Source of the DNA: a virus
Virus record (IMG/VR): IMGVR_UViG_3300020171_000001
Span: 93,288 to 157,287 of that record
Length of the DNA stretch: 64,000 nt
Direction: 5' to 3' (one strand)
The translations under genes were made by a program, and so were the position numbers. The notes under the pieces were generated by a model. It was not told where the DNA came from, did no database searches, and saw only the letters and a program-made list of their open reading frames with translations. Positions within the stretch are counted from its first letter, which is position 1, and each line of letters begins with the position of its first letter. Shown piece by piece: positions 1-9,300 of the stretch.

Positions 1-115
1 GGGCTTTCGCATGCCCCTGTACATCTATGAGACGAAGCCTGCTTCTGCTGGCGTAGGCCCCGACGGCTACTCGTTGGAGCTTCTCTATACCATGGAAGAG
101 GACCGGGTGGTCTGA
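1..115 (+). CDS. 3' end of an unidentified virion gene (partial)
   Basis: An open frame enters from the left edge and stops at TGA 113-115. Only 37 codons are visible (containing MPLYIYETKP and EEDRVV), too few to assign a function. The stop overlaps the start of the next gene as TGATG, so it belongs to the same tail-block operon. Its place upstream of neck and sheath genes suggests a head completion or neck protein, which is inference only. Confidence 0.6.
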   Translation, partial: GFRMPLYIYETKPASAGVGPDGYSLELLYTMEEDRVV

Positions 116-897
116 TGGGTTCACAAGCCCGTGTATCCCGGTACCGGCCGCGGCAGCGGCGGCTGCCAGTTCCGCAGCAGCACGCCCGCGCATCCTGGTA
201 CTCCCAGGGCATTGCATCAATGCGAAACATCCTACGAGCCGTGGATAGCCCAGTGGCTTGGTCGGCTATTGCTCGGCCTCGGGCGATGGCCCTCGGGCAG
301 TACGCCGTGTTTGTGACGGCAGCCATGTACTCGGGCATGGCTGATGCCGCGGCGCAAACGGGCCTTGGGACCATCTTCGCCACGCAGGGGAAGGACCAAG
401 GAGCCGTACGGCCTCCGCGGCCACCGTACCAGCCTGGAGAAACGTACCGGAGACTCGCGGGGGCTATCAGCCACGTTGGCGCTCTTGCAACGCCTCCTTC
501 GATAGCTGGGCGATGCCACGTGGGGATCCTCAGTGGGAACGTGGCACCGGATCCCAATCCCAAGTTTCCGCTGGGTACGCCTCTGGAGGTGATTGACGCT
601 GGCGTGAATGGGCCCACGAGGGTCCTGTCATACGACGAAACAGTACGTTCTCGGGCCTACGCCATTATGATGCGGGAGGGCCGCGGCGGATTCGGCACCC
701 GAAAGCCCGACACAGGGCACTTACCGGATGCCCTGGCTGTGCCATCGAGCACAATCACCGTTGTGCGGACCGGAAAGCCCATCTGGGAAACTGCCGCGCG
801 GTCAATTCAGTCCCTGCTGAAGCAGAGCGAAGGGCTCGGCGGGCCGACGAGTGTTGTTGCTACCCTGGTTCGGCAAGCCGCGATGAAGAGACCATAG
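115..897 (+). CDS. Hypothetical neck/head-completion region protein
   Basis: This 260-aa protein is not recognised. The first 60 residues are rich in Arg and Ala, followed by a small hydrophobic stretch and then a mixed alpha/beta-looking region with a conserved-looking segment SRAYAIMMREGRGGFGT. Its ATG overlaps the upstream stop (TGATG), which supports this start and implies translational coupling. Position between the presumed head end and the sheath gene fits a neck, tail-terminator or minor structural role, but no motif proves that. Confidence 0.55.
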   Translation: MGSQARVSRYRPRQRRLPVPQQHARASWYSQGIASMRNILRAVDSPVAWSAIARPRAMALGQYAVFVTAAMYSGMADAAAQTGLGTIFATQGKDQGAVRPPRPPYQPGETYRRLAGAISHVGALATPPSIAGRCHVGILSGNVAPDPNPKFPLGTPLEVIDAGVNGPTRVLSYDETVRSRAYAIMMREGRGGFGTRKPDTGHLPDALAVPSSTITVVRTGKPIWETAARSIQSLLKQSEGLGGPTSVVATLVRQAAMKRP

Positions 898-898
898 G

Positions 899-1906
899 AT
901 GGCCATCCCTACCATTACAGCGGTGTCCCCGAATACCGGCGTGTCACAAGGCGGCGACCTGATCCTCATCACGGGGACCGGATTCCCAACACCGGCCATA
1001 CCGGTGGCTCTACCCACGCCGGATGTCTACCCGTCTGTTTCTGTGATGCTTGGGAGCGCATCGGCAGAGGTCGTCCGGGTCCTGAGCGCCACTGAGTTGA
1101 TTGTTCGTACTCCGGATTACGAGGACAGTGTTCGTGCCTCGGCAGGCGCTGTTGGGGGACCGGTCCCCTACAACGCGTTCCCAGCCGTCGCTGTGGTTCT
1201 GCAGAACTTGGATGCAAACGGCACCCCGGTGCCTGGTGAGAGCGCCACGCTTGCCAGCGGGTTCCAGTTCATTCGGCGGGCCCTGGGCCCCCCGCGATCC
1301 CGCGGTGTCTACAAGCGCATCCAGGACCAGGTCATGGAATGGCTGCGTCGGAATGTCTGCAAGACCGTGTCCACGGGTCGGAATAGCGAATATGCAGACG
1401 GTGCCGAGATCGACGTGCGATTGGCCGCGCTACCGGGCATCGGCGTGGTCTGTGTGTTTGAAGAGGATCCTGGGTGGTCGCAGTTTACCGGGGGGCTTGA
1501 GGAGGTCGTCGATCCGACCGACGCGACCCGGGTACTGGTCTACGACGGCATGAGGGCTCGCCAGGCCCGCGTGAGGCTCTTGTACGCCGGGCAGACCTAC
1601 GACCAGTGCTTGGAACTCAGCGAGGCCCTGGAGGACGCTGTGGAGCGCCAGGGGTACATGGTCATGGATGCAGATCCGGATCTGTACCCCGGAGAGTCTG
1701 ATCGCTACCCGATGTTCTGGGCAGAAACTCCACGAGTGGCCAGTCGCGGCGCAGACACAGACGTGACGCATGGCCACGCTGCGTTGCTGATTCGGGGATT
1801 CCTGCTCATGTCTGATGCGCCACGAGAGCGCGCCTGGACAGTTAGCACCTTCGAAGTCGAGGAAGTTGGCATGGACGGTGGCCCACTTCGTACCACTACG
1901 ACGTAG
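899..1906 (+). CDS. IPT/TIG-domain structural protein (neck/tail completion candidate)
   Basis: The 335-aa product opens with an IPT/TIG immunoglobulin-like fold: residues about 3-75 contain PTITAVSPNTG, GGDLILITGTGF and VRVLSATELIVRTP, the usual succession of strands and loops of that domain. The middle (about 135-270) is a separate globular region with WLRRNVCKTV and EALEDAVERQGY, reminiscent of tail-terminator type proteins. TIG domains in phages usually sit in virion-surface or tail proteins. The start lies two bases after the previous stop. The domain call is good; the exact virion position is inferred from the sheath gene downstream. Confidence 0.6.
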   Translation: MAIPTITAVSPNTGVSQGGDLILITGTGFPTPAIPVALPTPDVYPSVSVMLGSASAEVVRVLSATELIVRTPDYEDSVRASAGAVGGPVPYNAFPAVAVVLQNLDANGTPVPGESATLASGFQFIRRALGPPRSRGVYKRIQDQVMEWLRRNVCKTVSTGRNSEYADGAEIDVRLAALPGIGVVCVFEEDPGWSQFTGGLEEVVDPTDATRVLVYDGMRARQARVRLLYAGQTYDQCLELSEALEDAVERQGYMVMDADPDLYPGESDRYPMFWAETPRVASRGADTDVTHGHAALLIRGFLLMSDAPRERAWTVSTFEVEEVGMDGGPLRTTTT

Positions 1907-2058
1907 GCGCCACAGTGGGTCATACCTGGTAGCGGACCGAGGAGCCACGCATTATCCGGCTTGCGGTCGGGCTCGCAAGACCACGGGCAGGCCATGCAGG
2001 TGCACTGCGTCCCCAGTGCTATTTGCACACGGTGACGCCGGAGTTTACCATCAGGGCA
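1907..2058. other. Gap between the TIG protein and the small Cys-rich protein
   Basis: This 150-base stretch has no convincing gene. A short + frame crosses it but has neither a start signal nor a recognisable product. No clear promoter or hairpin was found. Confidence 0.3.
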
Positions 2059-2370
2059 ATGATTCGATTGAAGAACCGTGACCGGCGGCCCTTTGCCTTC
2101 AACCTCTACCACTCGGAGGTCTGCGCGGAGACCGGTGCATGCTCGTGCACTTCGGTTGTCGTTGACCTCCCCGGGGGTCTTCGCAGTGCACGTCTGGAGC
2201 CCTTGGGCGTGCGCATCGGAGGATGCCGAGATCCTCATGGGAGCATCAGCGCTCCACTCCCTGACGCCGTGGAACATCTGGGGGCTGTTCGCTCTCGCGT
2301 GCGAGACGGAAGCCTGGAAGTTCTCTCTGGTGGGGGCTACGCTCGGGTAGAAATCATCAAGCCGGAGTAG
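2059..2370 (+). CDS. Small conserved-looking protein upstream of the sheath
   Basis: A 103-aa protein starting MIRLKNRDRRPFAFNL, with a Cys/His-rich patch (HSEVC, GACSC) near residues 16-30 that could bind a metal. Small proteins with the same opening pattern are commonly encoded just before the sheath in Mu-like and other myovirus tail clusters (family recollection, not searched). An in-frame TTG 36 bases upstream is possible, but ATG 2059 gives a more natural N-terminus. The Shine-Dalgarno (AGGG) is weak and close to the start. Confidence 0.5.
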   Translation: MIRLKNRDRRPFAFNLYHSEVCAETGACSCTSVVVDLPGGLRSARLEPLGVRIGGCRDPHGSISAPLPDAVEHLGAVRSRVRDGSLEVLSGGGYARVEIIKPE

Positions 2371-2409
2371 CCGGTCGGCACTGGCAAACACCGGAAAGGA
2401 ATTTCAATC

Positions 2410-4086
2410 ATGGGTCAGGGTAGAAGCCGCATCGACAACAAGTGGGAGAGCAGTACGCTGCGAGGCATGCCCTCGAAAGACTTCGGCGTTCTCCTGGCCT
2501 TGGGCGTCACCGAGTGGGGGCCGGAGGACGTCACTGCGGTGACCTCGTTCGATGACTTCCGTACGAAGTTCGGTCGGTTCCTGACCAGCTACGACCTCGC
2601 GTTGCAGGTCTGGCTCTTCTTCAAGCTGGGCGGGACACGAGCCTACGTCAAGCGGATCTTCCACTACATCGGGCACGGCGTTGGCGACAGCGCTACCCCG
2701 GTGACAGCCGCGCGGGGAACGACCACGCTCTCCACGGCCGGGGGGCTCCCCTACGGTGTGCAGCAGACGCTGCAGGTGGACGGCCTCTACTTTGGGGCTC
2801 TCGCGCTGCGCGTGGAGGTGATCCTGGCGTCAAACGGCTCGACCGAGTATTTCGACCTGAACGTGTACCATCCCGAGTACACGCTCCCGATCGAGCACAT
2901 TCGGAACGTGACCATGGACGAGGCCTCCGTGGACTACGTCGAGGACGTGGTCAACACGTCAGTGCGACGGAGCAGCTACATCACGGTGACCGATCTGTCA
3001 GCGACGGGCACGGCCACACAGCGTCGTCCGGCGGACCTGGTCTCGCCGGTGCCCCTGTCTGGCGGGAATGATGGCCTCGCTGGCCTTGTCGATGCGGACT
3101 ATACGGGCGGACCGACCAACCGGACCGGCCTCTACGCGTTCAATCTGGTCGACGAGGGGAACTTCCTGATCGTCCCGGACAACACGGTCATCGCGACGCA
3201 GAACGCGGCCACCGCGTACTGCCGAGATATCAAACAGGAAAAGGTCGTCTTCATCCCCGATGTCCCGGCTTCGCTGAGCAGTACATCGGCCGTCAACCAC
3301 GTAACTGCGCTCACCAATTCCCGGGCTCGGTCGGGCCTGGATTGGCCACGCATGCGAATTTCGAACCCGAGTAAGGCCATCTACGGGCAAAACGTGGAGA
3401 CCCTGGCCGTCGGTACTTCGGGCGCCAGAGCTGGTCTCTCGGCTGCTCTTGGCAAGGGCGGCGTCTCCGGCGTCGTAGTTCCTCAGAAGATGTGGACGAA
3501 CCCGTCCAACGAGGTCTTCGGCTGGATTGCCGAAGCCGTGGGCCTCGAAGGCTTGGACAGCAAACACGAGGTGCTGGATCCCACCGTGCAGGACCGTGTG
3601 ACGGACTACGGGATCAACCCGGTGCTGGTGGGCAAGCGTGGGACCGACGGTCGCTACGGCGTGTGGTTCAACGACTGCCAGACGGGGGAAGCCACTTCTG
3701 CTGTGGAACTGGGATCCTTCGGCAACCAGGCTGGGCTTTCCCACCTGCGGTACATCTACACGGCCTATCTCCAGCAGCACCGAACGCAGGGAAACACTGA
3801 GATGCGGCGGTTGCAGATCGAGATGGCCCTGAAGACCAGCCTGGGTTCCTGGGCAGCTCTGGGCTGCTTCGCCACGACGGACGCCGCACAAGCGTTTTAC
3901 GTCAACGTGGACGTGGGCGGCCAGAACATCAACAACCCGTTGGTCCAGCGACAGCAGAGGATGATCATCAAGATCGGCATCGCGTTCGCGGACCCGGCCC
4001 GGTTCATGGAGCTGGTCTTCACACGGGACAATCGCGCCGTGGAGAGCTACATGCAGCAGATCACGGCCAGCACGGGCAACGCATAA
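2410..4086 (+). CDS. Contractile tail sheath protein
   Basis: This 558-aa protein has the features of phage tail sheaths: an N-terminal strand-rich region (FGVLLALGVTEWGPEDVTAVTSFDDFRTKFG) and the LALQVWLFFKLGGTRAYVKRI segment where sheath proteins describe one subunit joining its neighbours. A large variable domain follows, then a C-terminal region (KTSLGSWAALGCFATTDAAQAFYVNVD, ending near FTRDNRAVESYMQQI) matching the conserved core that contacts the tube. The sheath stores the energy that drives contraction. The strong Shine-Dalgarno GGAAAGGA precedes the ATG. The tube gene follows 34 bases later, as in nearly all myoviruses. Confidence 0.92.
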   Translation: MGQGRSRIDNKWESSTLRGMPSKDFGVLLALGVTEWGPEDVTAVTSFDDFRTKFGRFLTSYDLALQVWLFFKLGGTRAYVKRIFHYIGHGVGDSATPVTAARGTTTLSTAGGLPYGVQQTLQVDGLYFGALALRVEVILASNGSTEYFDLNVYHPEYTLPIEHIRNVTMDEASVDYVEDVVNTSVRRSSYITVTDLSATGTATQRRPADLVSPVPLSGGNDGLAGLVDADYTGGPTNRTGLYAFNLVDEGNFLIVPDNTVIATQNAATAYCRDIKQEKVVFIPDVPASLSSTSAVNHVTALTNSRARSGLDWPRMRISNPSKAIYGQNVETLAVGTSGARAGLSAALGKGGVSGVVVPQKMWTNPSNEVFGWIAEAVGLEGLDSKHEVLDPTVQDRVTDYGINPVLVGKRGTDGRYGVWFNDCQTGEATSAVELGSFGNQAGLSHLRYIYTAYLQQHRTQGNTEMRRLQIEMALKTSLGSWAALGCFATTDAAQAFYVNVDVGGQNINNPLVQRQQRMIIKIGIAFADPARFMELVFTRDNRAVESYMQQITASTGNA

Positions 4087-4119
4087 CCGAGTCCCTGACG
4101 GGGACTCCCGGAGCAAGAT

Positions 4120-4605
4120 ATGGCGACCCAGGCACGATCGCGGGAACTGGCAGCCCAGGCGTTCTTCTACATCTTCGATATGGACGGGAACCTGTCCGGG
4201 AAGGTGCGATCGGTCACCGGGGGTGACATCACTTTCGAGATCGCAACGAACCGCGAGGGCGGATCTATCTTCCCCCAGAAGATGGCCACAATCGCGGACA
4301 CCGGTGAGGTCACGCTCCAGCGCGCTGTGCTCCCTTCGGATTCCTCCTTCTACGACTGGCTGCTGGACCAGGCCGATGTTCTGGCAGACATGCCCGTGGG
4401 CTCCGGTCTGCGTGATCCGGACACCCTGCGGGATATCGTCATCGTTGGCGAAGCCCGAGACCGCACGCGCATTCTGCAGTGGACCCTGCACGGCTGCTCG
4501 GTGGCTGGCTACCCCATGTTCCAGTTCGACAACATGGGCGGGGATCTGCTCATCGAGGAACTCCGGATCGTCTATGAATGGCCCGAGGTCGATTTTCTCG
4601 GGTAA
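4120..4605 (+). CDS. Tail tube protein (gp19-like)
   Basis: The 161-aa product matches the size and strand-rich pattern of myovirus tail tube proteins. It begins with a region that includes FFYIFDMDGNLSGKVRSVTGGDITFEIATN and closes with LIEELRIVYEWPEVDF, the typical C-terminal strand of the T4 gp19-like family. It polymerises into the inner tube around the tape measure. GGAG precedes the ATG. Its position directly after the sheath gene supports the call. No further gene follows for 234 bases, so this may be the end of a strongly expressed sheath-tube transcript. Confidence 0.88.
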   Translation: MATQARSRELAAQAFFYIFDMDGNLSGKVRSVTGGDITFEIATNREGGSIFPQKMATIADTGEVTLQRAVLPSDSSFYDWLLDQADVLADMPVGSGLRDPDTLRDIVIVGEARDRTRILQWTLHGCSVAGYPMFQFDNMGGDLLIEELRIVYEWPEVDFLG

Positions 4606-4631
4606 GTTTTCCAGGCATTCCACTAGCCTCC

Positions 4632-4667
4632 AGCCCCAGCCCCAGCCCCAGCCCCAGCCCCAGCCCC
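4632..4667. repeat. (AGCCCC)x6 hexanucleotide repeat, G-quadruplex-prone on the - strand
   Basis: Six perfect AGCCCC units lie 27 bases after the tail tube stop in otherwise gene-free DNA. On the - strand they read as runs of four G separated by CT, a classic G-quadruplex-capable pattern. The repeat sits between the tube gene and the promoter of the chaperone gene. Confidence 0.85.
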
Positions 4668-4785
4668 CCGTAGAGCCTGTCCTGGTGCCTTTCGTGCCGT
4701 TGTATAGTTTGCCCCCGTAGCACTCCCAGAACTGCGCGGTGCTCCAGCCAACGGGTCGAGGGGGCAGAGTGCCCGCTCGCAGTCC

Positions 4786-4813
4786 TTGACAGGCCTGACA
4801 GGCATGGTAGATT
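4786..4813 (+). promoter_or_regulatory. Sigma70-type promoter for the tail chaperone/tape measure operon
   Basis: TTGACA (4786-4791), a 16-base spacer and TAGATT (4808-4813) form a near-consensus promoter. It is followed by a short leader, the Shine-Dalgarno GAGGAGG and the ATG at 4840. The -35 and spacer include two tandem TGACAGGC words with a 9-base period, a pattern repeated near 44.69 kb. Confidence 0.65.
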
Positions 4814-4839
4814 GGCACGAATCTGAGGAGGTCGTACCC

Positions 4840-5994
4840 ATGTCTGTCGTTTGCGAGCCATCCGGCCTTGTCCTGAATCTGCGTGCGCTGAGACCCGGAG
4901 ACATCCACGATGTGTTGGAGAGCCTCCGAGGGAGCTCGGGAGCAAGCGCCAGTGGGTCCGCAGATGTCTCAGCCACGCAGCGCATTCAAGAGCGCATGCG
5001 CCGTCGTCGGCAGCAGAAGCAAGGGCACGCGGGCGAGGACATCGACGACATGCCGTCGCAGGGCGCCAAGTTCTACGCCGATTATGGCGGTGGCACCCTG
5101 GTGGGCGAGATTCTGAACCGGCTGCAGCAGCCGCCCTTCGTTCTGGATGCTGGGGCCTACGGCGGGAACCTCGTGCCGGGGCGCCCGGTTGACTTCCGCA
5201 AGTTGCTCATCACGGACGTGGAAAGTGCTGTGTACCGCGTTCGCGAAGCCGCCGGAGTACCCCTGAGCATCCGCCCCAACTGCGGGGCCTGCGGACGACT
5301 CTCACGCGAGTCGCAGGACATCTACGTGTCCGATGTGGAGCACTGGGCATGCTCAGATCGGGGGAAGCATGCCCTGGCTGAGGGGACGCCTGTCGATGTC
5401 GAGGGGCGAGAGTGGATCGTGAGCTTGGTCCCGCCCACGCTGGCTCGGCAGAGTGCTGTGGACCGCATCTTGGCTCTGCCCACCTACCCCGTGAGCTTGC
5501 GCCTGGACACGACCCTCTTGGCGTCCATCGGTGCCGTGATCCCGTACTGCCCCGCAGATGCCGCAGATGCCGCAGACGCTGGCAGGCCCGTGGGGGCTGG
5601 CGGGTCTGAGGACCGCGGAGCATCAGCGGAATCGGGGGGCCCGGCGCCGGCAGCGCCTGCTGCGAAGTCCCCCACGGCCCTGGAGAGGCAAGTGCGGGAG
5701 ATCAGCCTCCTGACCCGCGGGGGGTCTGCTGAGAACTCGGTTGGTGGGCCCGGCAAGGTGCTCACGATGCCCCTGGAGATCATCCAGTGGTGGCGAAACA
5801 TGGACGACTGGGCTCTCCGTGAAGACATCATGGAAGAGGTCAGCGATCTCTGGGGCGGTGTGGACTCAGAGTTCATGTGGACCTGCAAGGTCGACCCCAC
5901 TGTTTGCAGTACGGAACAGCGGGGGATGGTCCCTTTGGATCTTTCGTTTTTCGGCTTGGTGAGCGTGGGTCCGCGCCGCCGCCGGAGGAAGTAG
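4840..5994 (+). CDS. Tail assembly chaperone, 0-frame product (gpG-like)
   Basis: A 384-aa protein encoded between tube and tape measure, the position of tail assembly chaperones. ATG 4840 is chosen because GAGGAGG precedes it; the longer frame starts inside the promoter. A possible zinc site (CGACG and, 20 residues later, HWACS) lies near residues 148-175, and a low-complexity linker (ADAADAADAGRPVG) follows. The last residues, VSVGPRRRRRK, look like readthrough of a GC-rich hairpin rather than folded protein, and the neighbouring -1 frame continues with a normal-looking sequence. This suggests programmed -1 frameshifting at GTTTTTC (5946-5952). Confidence 0.7.
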   Translation: MSVVCEPSGLVLNLRALRPGDIHDVLESLRGSSGASASGSADVSATQRIQERMRRRRQQKQGHAGEDIDDMPSQGAKFYADYGGGTLVGEILNRLQQPPFVLDAGAYGGNLVPGRPVDFRKLLITDVESAVYRVREAAGVPLSIRPNCGACGRLSRESQDIYVSDVEHWACSDRGKHALAEGTPVDVEGREWIVSLVPPTLARQSAVDRILALPTYPVSLRLDTTLLASIGAVIPYCPADAADAADAGRPVGAGGSEDRGASAESGGPAPAAPAAKSPTALERQVREISLLTRGGSAENSVGGPGKVLTMPLEIIQWWRNMDDWALREDIMEEVSDLWGGVDSEFMWTCKVDPTVCSTEQRGMVPLDLSFFGLVSVGPRRRRRK

Positions 5995-6002
5995 CCCAAG
6001 CC
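5946..6002 (+). promoter_or_regulatory. Candidate -1 ribosomal frameshift site and downstream stem
   Basis: GTTTTTC lies in phase (codons TTT 5947-5949 and TTC 5950-5952) and is followed at once by GGCTTGG (5953-5959), which can pair with CCAAGCC (5996-6002). A GC-rich inner region could stack inside. Slippage by -1 joins residue 371 of the 0-frame product to the frame that ends at 6338. The first base of the heptamer is G instead of T, so the P-site re-pairing is imperfect. Confidence 0.55.
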
Positions 6003-6338
6003 CGGGAGGACCTCCCGGAGGAACTAGCCTATTTGGCCGAGCATCCGATTCCGCCGAACTGGGTAGACTTCCTGTTCGGGTTCCCCGTGACACGCCTGGG
6101 GTACCTGAATTTGATCCGCGCTCTTATCCAGAACGGCGGGATGACACCAGCGCTTGCCCTGGGGTCTGTTCGGGAGGCCAATGCCATGCCCCTCTCCTTG
6201 GCCACTGAATTGCTGCAGTTGATGTCTCATTCCCTTCAGGACATAATGGACGGTGCCGACTCCCCGCAGGAGACGACGTCTGATGGCCGCCGTCGCACCA
6301 GCATTGTTTCCATGTTCCATGGCGGCGGCAAAGGATAG
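5952..6338 (+). CDS. Tail assembly chaperone, -1 frame extension (gpT-like)
   Basis: The frame reads RLGERGSAPPPEEVAQ, then EELAYLAEHPIPPNWVDFLFGFPVTRLGYL, and ends in FHGGGKG: 128 codons that look like genuine protein. There is no ATG for the first 60 codons, and the only nearby start (GTG 5877) would add residues that are a shadow of the upstream gene. It is therefore best read as the C-terminal part of a 499-aa frameshift fusion, as in the gpG-gpGT pair of lambda-like tails. It ends 8 bases before the tape measure gene. An independent short protein from an internal start cannot be excluded. Confidence 0.6.
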   Translation, partial: RLGERGSAPPPEEVAQAREDLPEELAYLAEHPIPPNWVDFLFGFPVTRLGYLNLIRALIQNGGMTPALALGSVREANAMPLSLATELLQLMSHSLQDIMDGADSPQETTSDGRRRTSIVSMFHGGGKG

Positions 6339-6346
6339 AGCCTGAC

Positions 6347-9300
6347 GTGGCGCTCATAGCCAACCTCATCTCCCGGCTCACCATCGACATCCGGGTGAAA
6401 CGGGCCACGCTGCAAGTCCAAGCTCTCACGGCATCGCTCGTCGGCTTGGAAGCAGCGATGGGGAACACTGTTGCTTCGCTGTCCTCTGGGGCCCTGGCAT
6501 CGAGTATCGCAGCGGCCACGGGGCGATTCAAGCTTGTCGCGACGACCGCCGCAACCAATTTCAATGCAGCCACTACCGCAATCAACGGAACAACTGCCGC
6601 GCTTCGCAATGCCTCGACGGCCCTGACCGCCACGGGCACCACGATGGGCGGAACTGCCAATCGTGTCCGCGCAGCAGCGGCTGGCGGGAGCACCGTTGGC
6701 ACCGTTGGCACCGTTGGCCGAGGCGGCGGTGCAGGCAAGGGCGGCCTGAACAGGGGCGGTGGCCGCCCGGGGGTGCCGCCCGGGGGCGGATTTGCCGGTG
6801 TTGCAGGTTCCTTCGTGGGCATGCTGGTGGGCGGCTATGCCCTGCAGGGCATCAGTTCGTTTCTGAACCGGTCCATGGAGATGGAAACGGCGCTGGTGCA
6901 GCTCCAGGCCATCACACGGGCCAACACGCAAGAGATGGCTGCCTACGAGAAAAAGATCTTGGAGGTTGCCGGCGCCACGCCCTTTGACCCTGCGCAGATC
7001 GCCGAGGGCATGCTCAAACTCCGGCAAGCAACCGGGTCGAGTAAGGCGGCTCTCGAGCTTCTGGGTGCCACAGCCAATACAGCACTGGCATCGTTCGATA
7101 AACTCTCGCTCCCTGCCGCTGCGGATTTTATCGGGCAGATTTCCAAGTCGTTCGGTGGGACACCGGCCGAGGTCGGCGAACGCGCTCAGAGCATCTATCG
7201 ACTCTCCCTGGCGTCAGGCACGCCCATTGAGCACTTTTCCAAGGTGGCCGGTAAACTCGGTGCTGCGGCCAAACGCGGCGGGCAATCACCGGAGACGATC
7301 TTGCGCATGTTCGCGCTCTCCGCGGGTATGACCGGTGGGGCCAAAGAAGCAGCTACGCAGCTTGAGCGCGTCTCTGGCGAAATAGGCACCCAAGGTGCCA
7401 TTGAGGGCCTGAAACAGATTGGCGTCGTCATCGAGAAGACCGAAGGGGGCATCAAGGACTTCGGAGACATCATCCTCCAGCTCGTAGAACGATGGAAGCA
7501 CAGTCCGGAAATGGCCAAGGCGGCGTTGACCAAGAGCACCGGTGGGATCGACATGACCAAGACGGGCTCGCGTCGCGGGGCAGGGCAGGGCATCGGTGAA
7601 AAGTCGGTTCGCGCGATCCTCTACCCCGTGGTTCGGCTTCTCGAAGGGGTCGGCGGAGTCGGGAAAGGCGCTCAAGCCTGGAACATGCTAGGCGATGAGA
7701 TGAAGAGCACTGTTGACATCATGGCTATCCTCGCTGAGCGCCGACTGAGCACGCTGAACGGGCAGCTGCAGCTCCTGGGAGAAGAGCTGGGCAAGACCGC
7801 GCGAATCGTTGGGGACATCATGGCGCCCTTCGTGCGCAGACTCGCGGGGGACCTGCAGGCCCTCACCGGGCGCTTCCAGGCTGCGTACAAGAACAGCAAG
7901 TTGTTTGCTTGGGCCGTGGACAACGTGGTTGAAGTCCTGGGCAAAGCAGTAGTTGCTTTTTCGGCAATAGCGATGGCCAAGGGTGGCTACGGCCTTGTCA
8001 AGAACGTGGCCGGGTTCACAGGTCTTACGGGGGCCGCGGGCTGGGCTATCGACAGATACAAGAACAGGGGCATGCCTTCAGCAGCTGCGCAAACCCGCGC
8101 CATGGCTATGCGTGGCCCGGTGCCCGCAGTTGCCGCGAATGCTCTTACTGGTGCTGCACTGGGTCAAGCCATGGGCGGTGTGGGGTTTGGCGCGGCTTCA
8201 CTCGGGGGGAAGATAACCGTGGGGGCCCTCGGGTTGGGCTTGGCGCTTATAAAACTGGCGGCTATCGCCGCTGCGCTCTACGTCGCGTTCAAGGCTCTCG
8301 AGTGGGTCGCTGTGAACGTCTGGTCGGTGGCCACCAGGGGCTGGAAAGGGACAGTGCAGAAGAAGCGGGAAGAGAAATGGCACGAGATCATGCGCGGGGA
8401 AGAGACAGGTGTGAAGCTAGCAAGCAATCAGAAATTGATCAAGGTCCTTCAACCCATGTCGGACTCTGACATACAGGCTGTCTCTGCCGAATTCCGGACC
8501 AAGTTCCGCAAGTCCATAGGCGAAGCCTCGCTAGACGAAATGGAATGGCTGGGATGGCGCATCACGAACCACGGCGCGCTCCTGGCCAGAGCTCTGTGGG
8601 CGTCGAACAAGGCCAGTATCGAGATGACCAAGAGCCTGGTGGACCAGGCAAAAGCGACTCATGCTCAGGTTGCCCTCCAGGAGAAGCTCAACACAGCCTA
8701 CGCCTACGGGTTTACGCGGATGAACAAGCTCATGGAGGAGGCCAAGGGCATGGCCTCTTATGTCCCCCCCGAGATAAAGTGGGGTACGCACAAGAAGGGC
8801 GAGGCACTGCTGCAGGCTGCTTTGGGCCGTGGCGACCTCGGGGACGCCGAGCAGCGCCTGGTCATGTCGGCGCTGAACATTGGCCAGCAGATGCAGCCCC
8901 TGGTGGAAAGCTCCGTGGCAGGAAATATAAGCACGGAAGACCATGCTACGCTCACCCGACTGGCGGAACTCTGGCAGATAGCCTTTACGCAACTTGCTCG
9001 TCAGCGCGTGGGCGGATTCTCGCTGGACTTCGCTGGGAAATACGGGGCAGACGTCCTGTCGCAGATCACGGCGATTGGCACGGAGCAAAACCGGCACTAC
9101 AGCCGTGGCCTCGGTGCGCTCACCCACGGGCAGTTCCTGGATCGGGCCAATCCCGCCATGTTCATCCCCGGCTGGGACCAGAGCGCCCTCGGGTACCAGC
9201 CGATACCCGGCTGGTCCGATGTACTCCAGGGGCCGTGGAATCGCCAGTACACCAACCCGACCGTGGATCCCAAGACGGGTCGGCCGATCGGCGCCCGAAC

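Noticed and set aside
4632-4667. CRISPR-like repeat array
   Set aside because: The unit is a 6-base perfect microsatellite with no spacers.
2998-4908. A 636-codon - strand frame opposite sheath and tube
   Set aside because: It overlaps the firmly assigned sheath, tube and the G-rich repeat region; there is no start signal and no motif.
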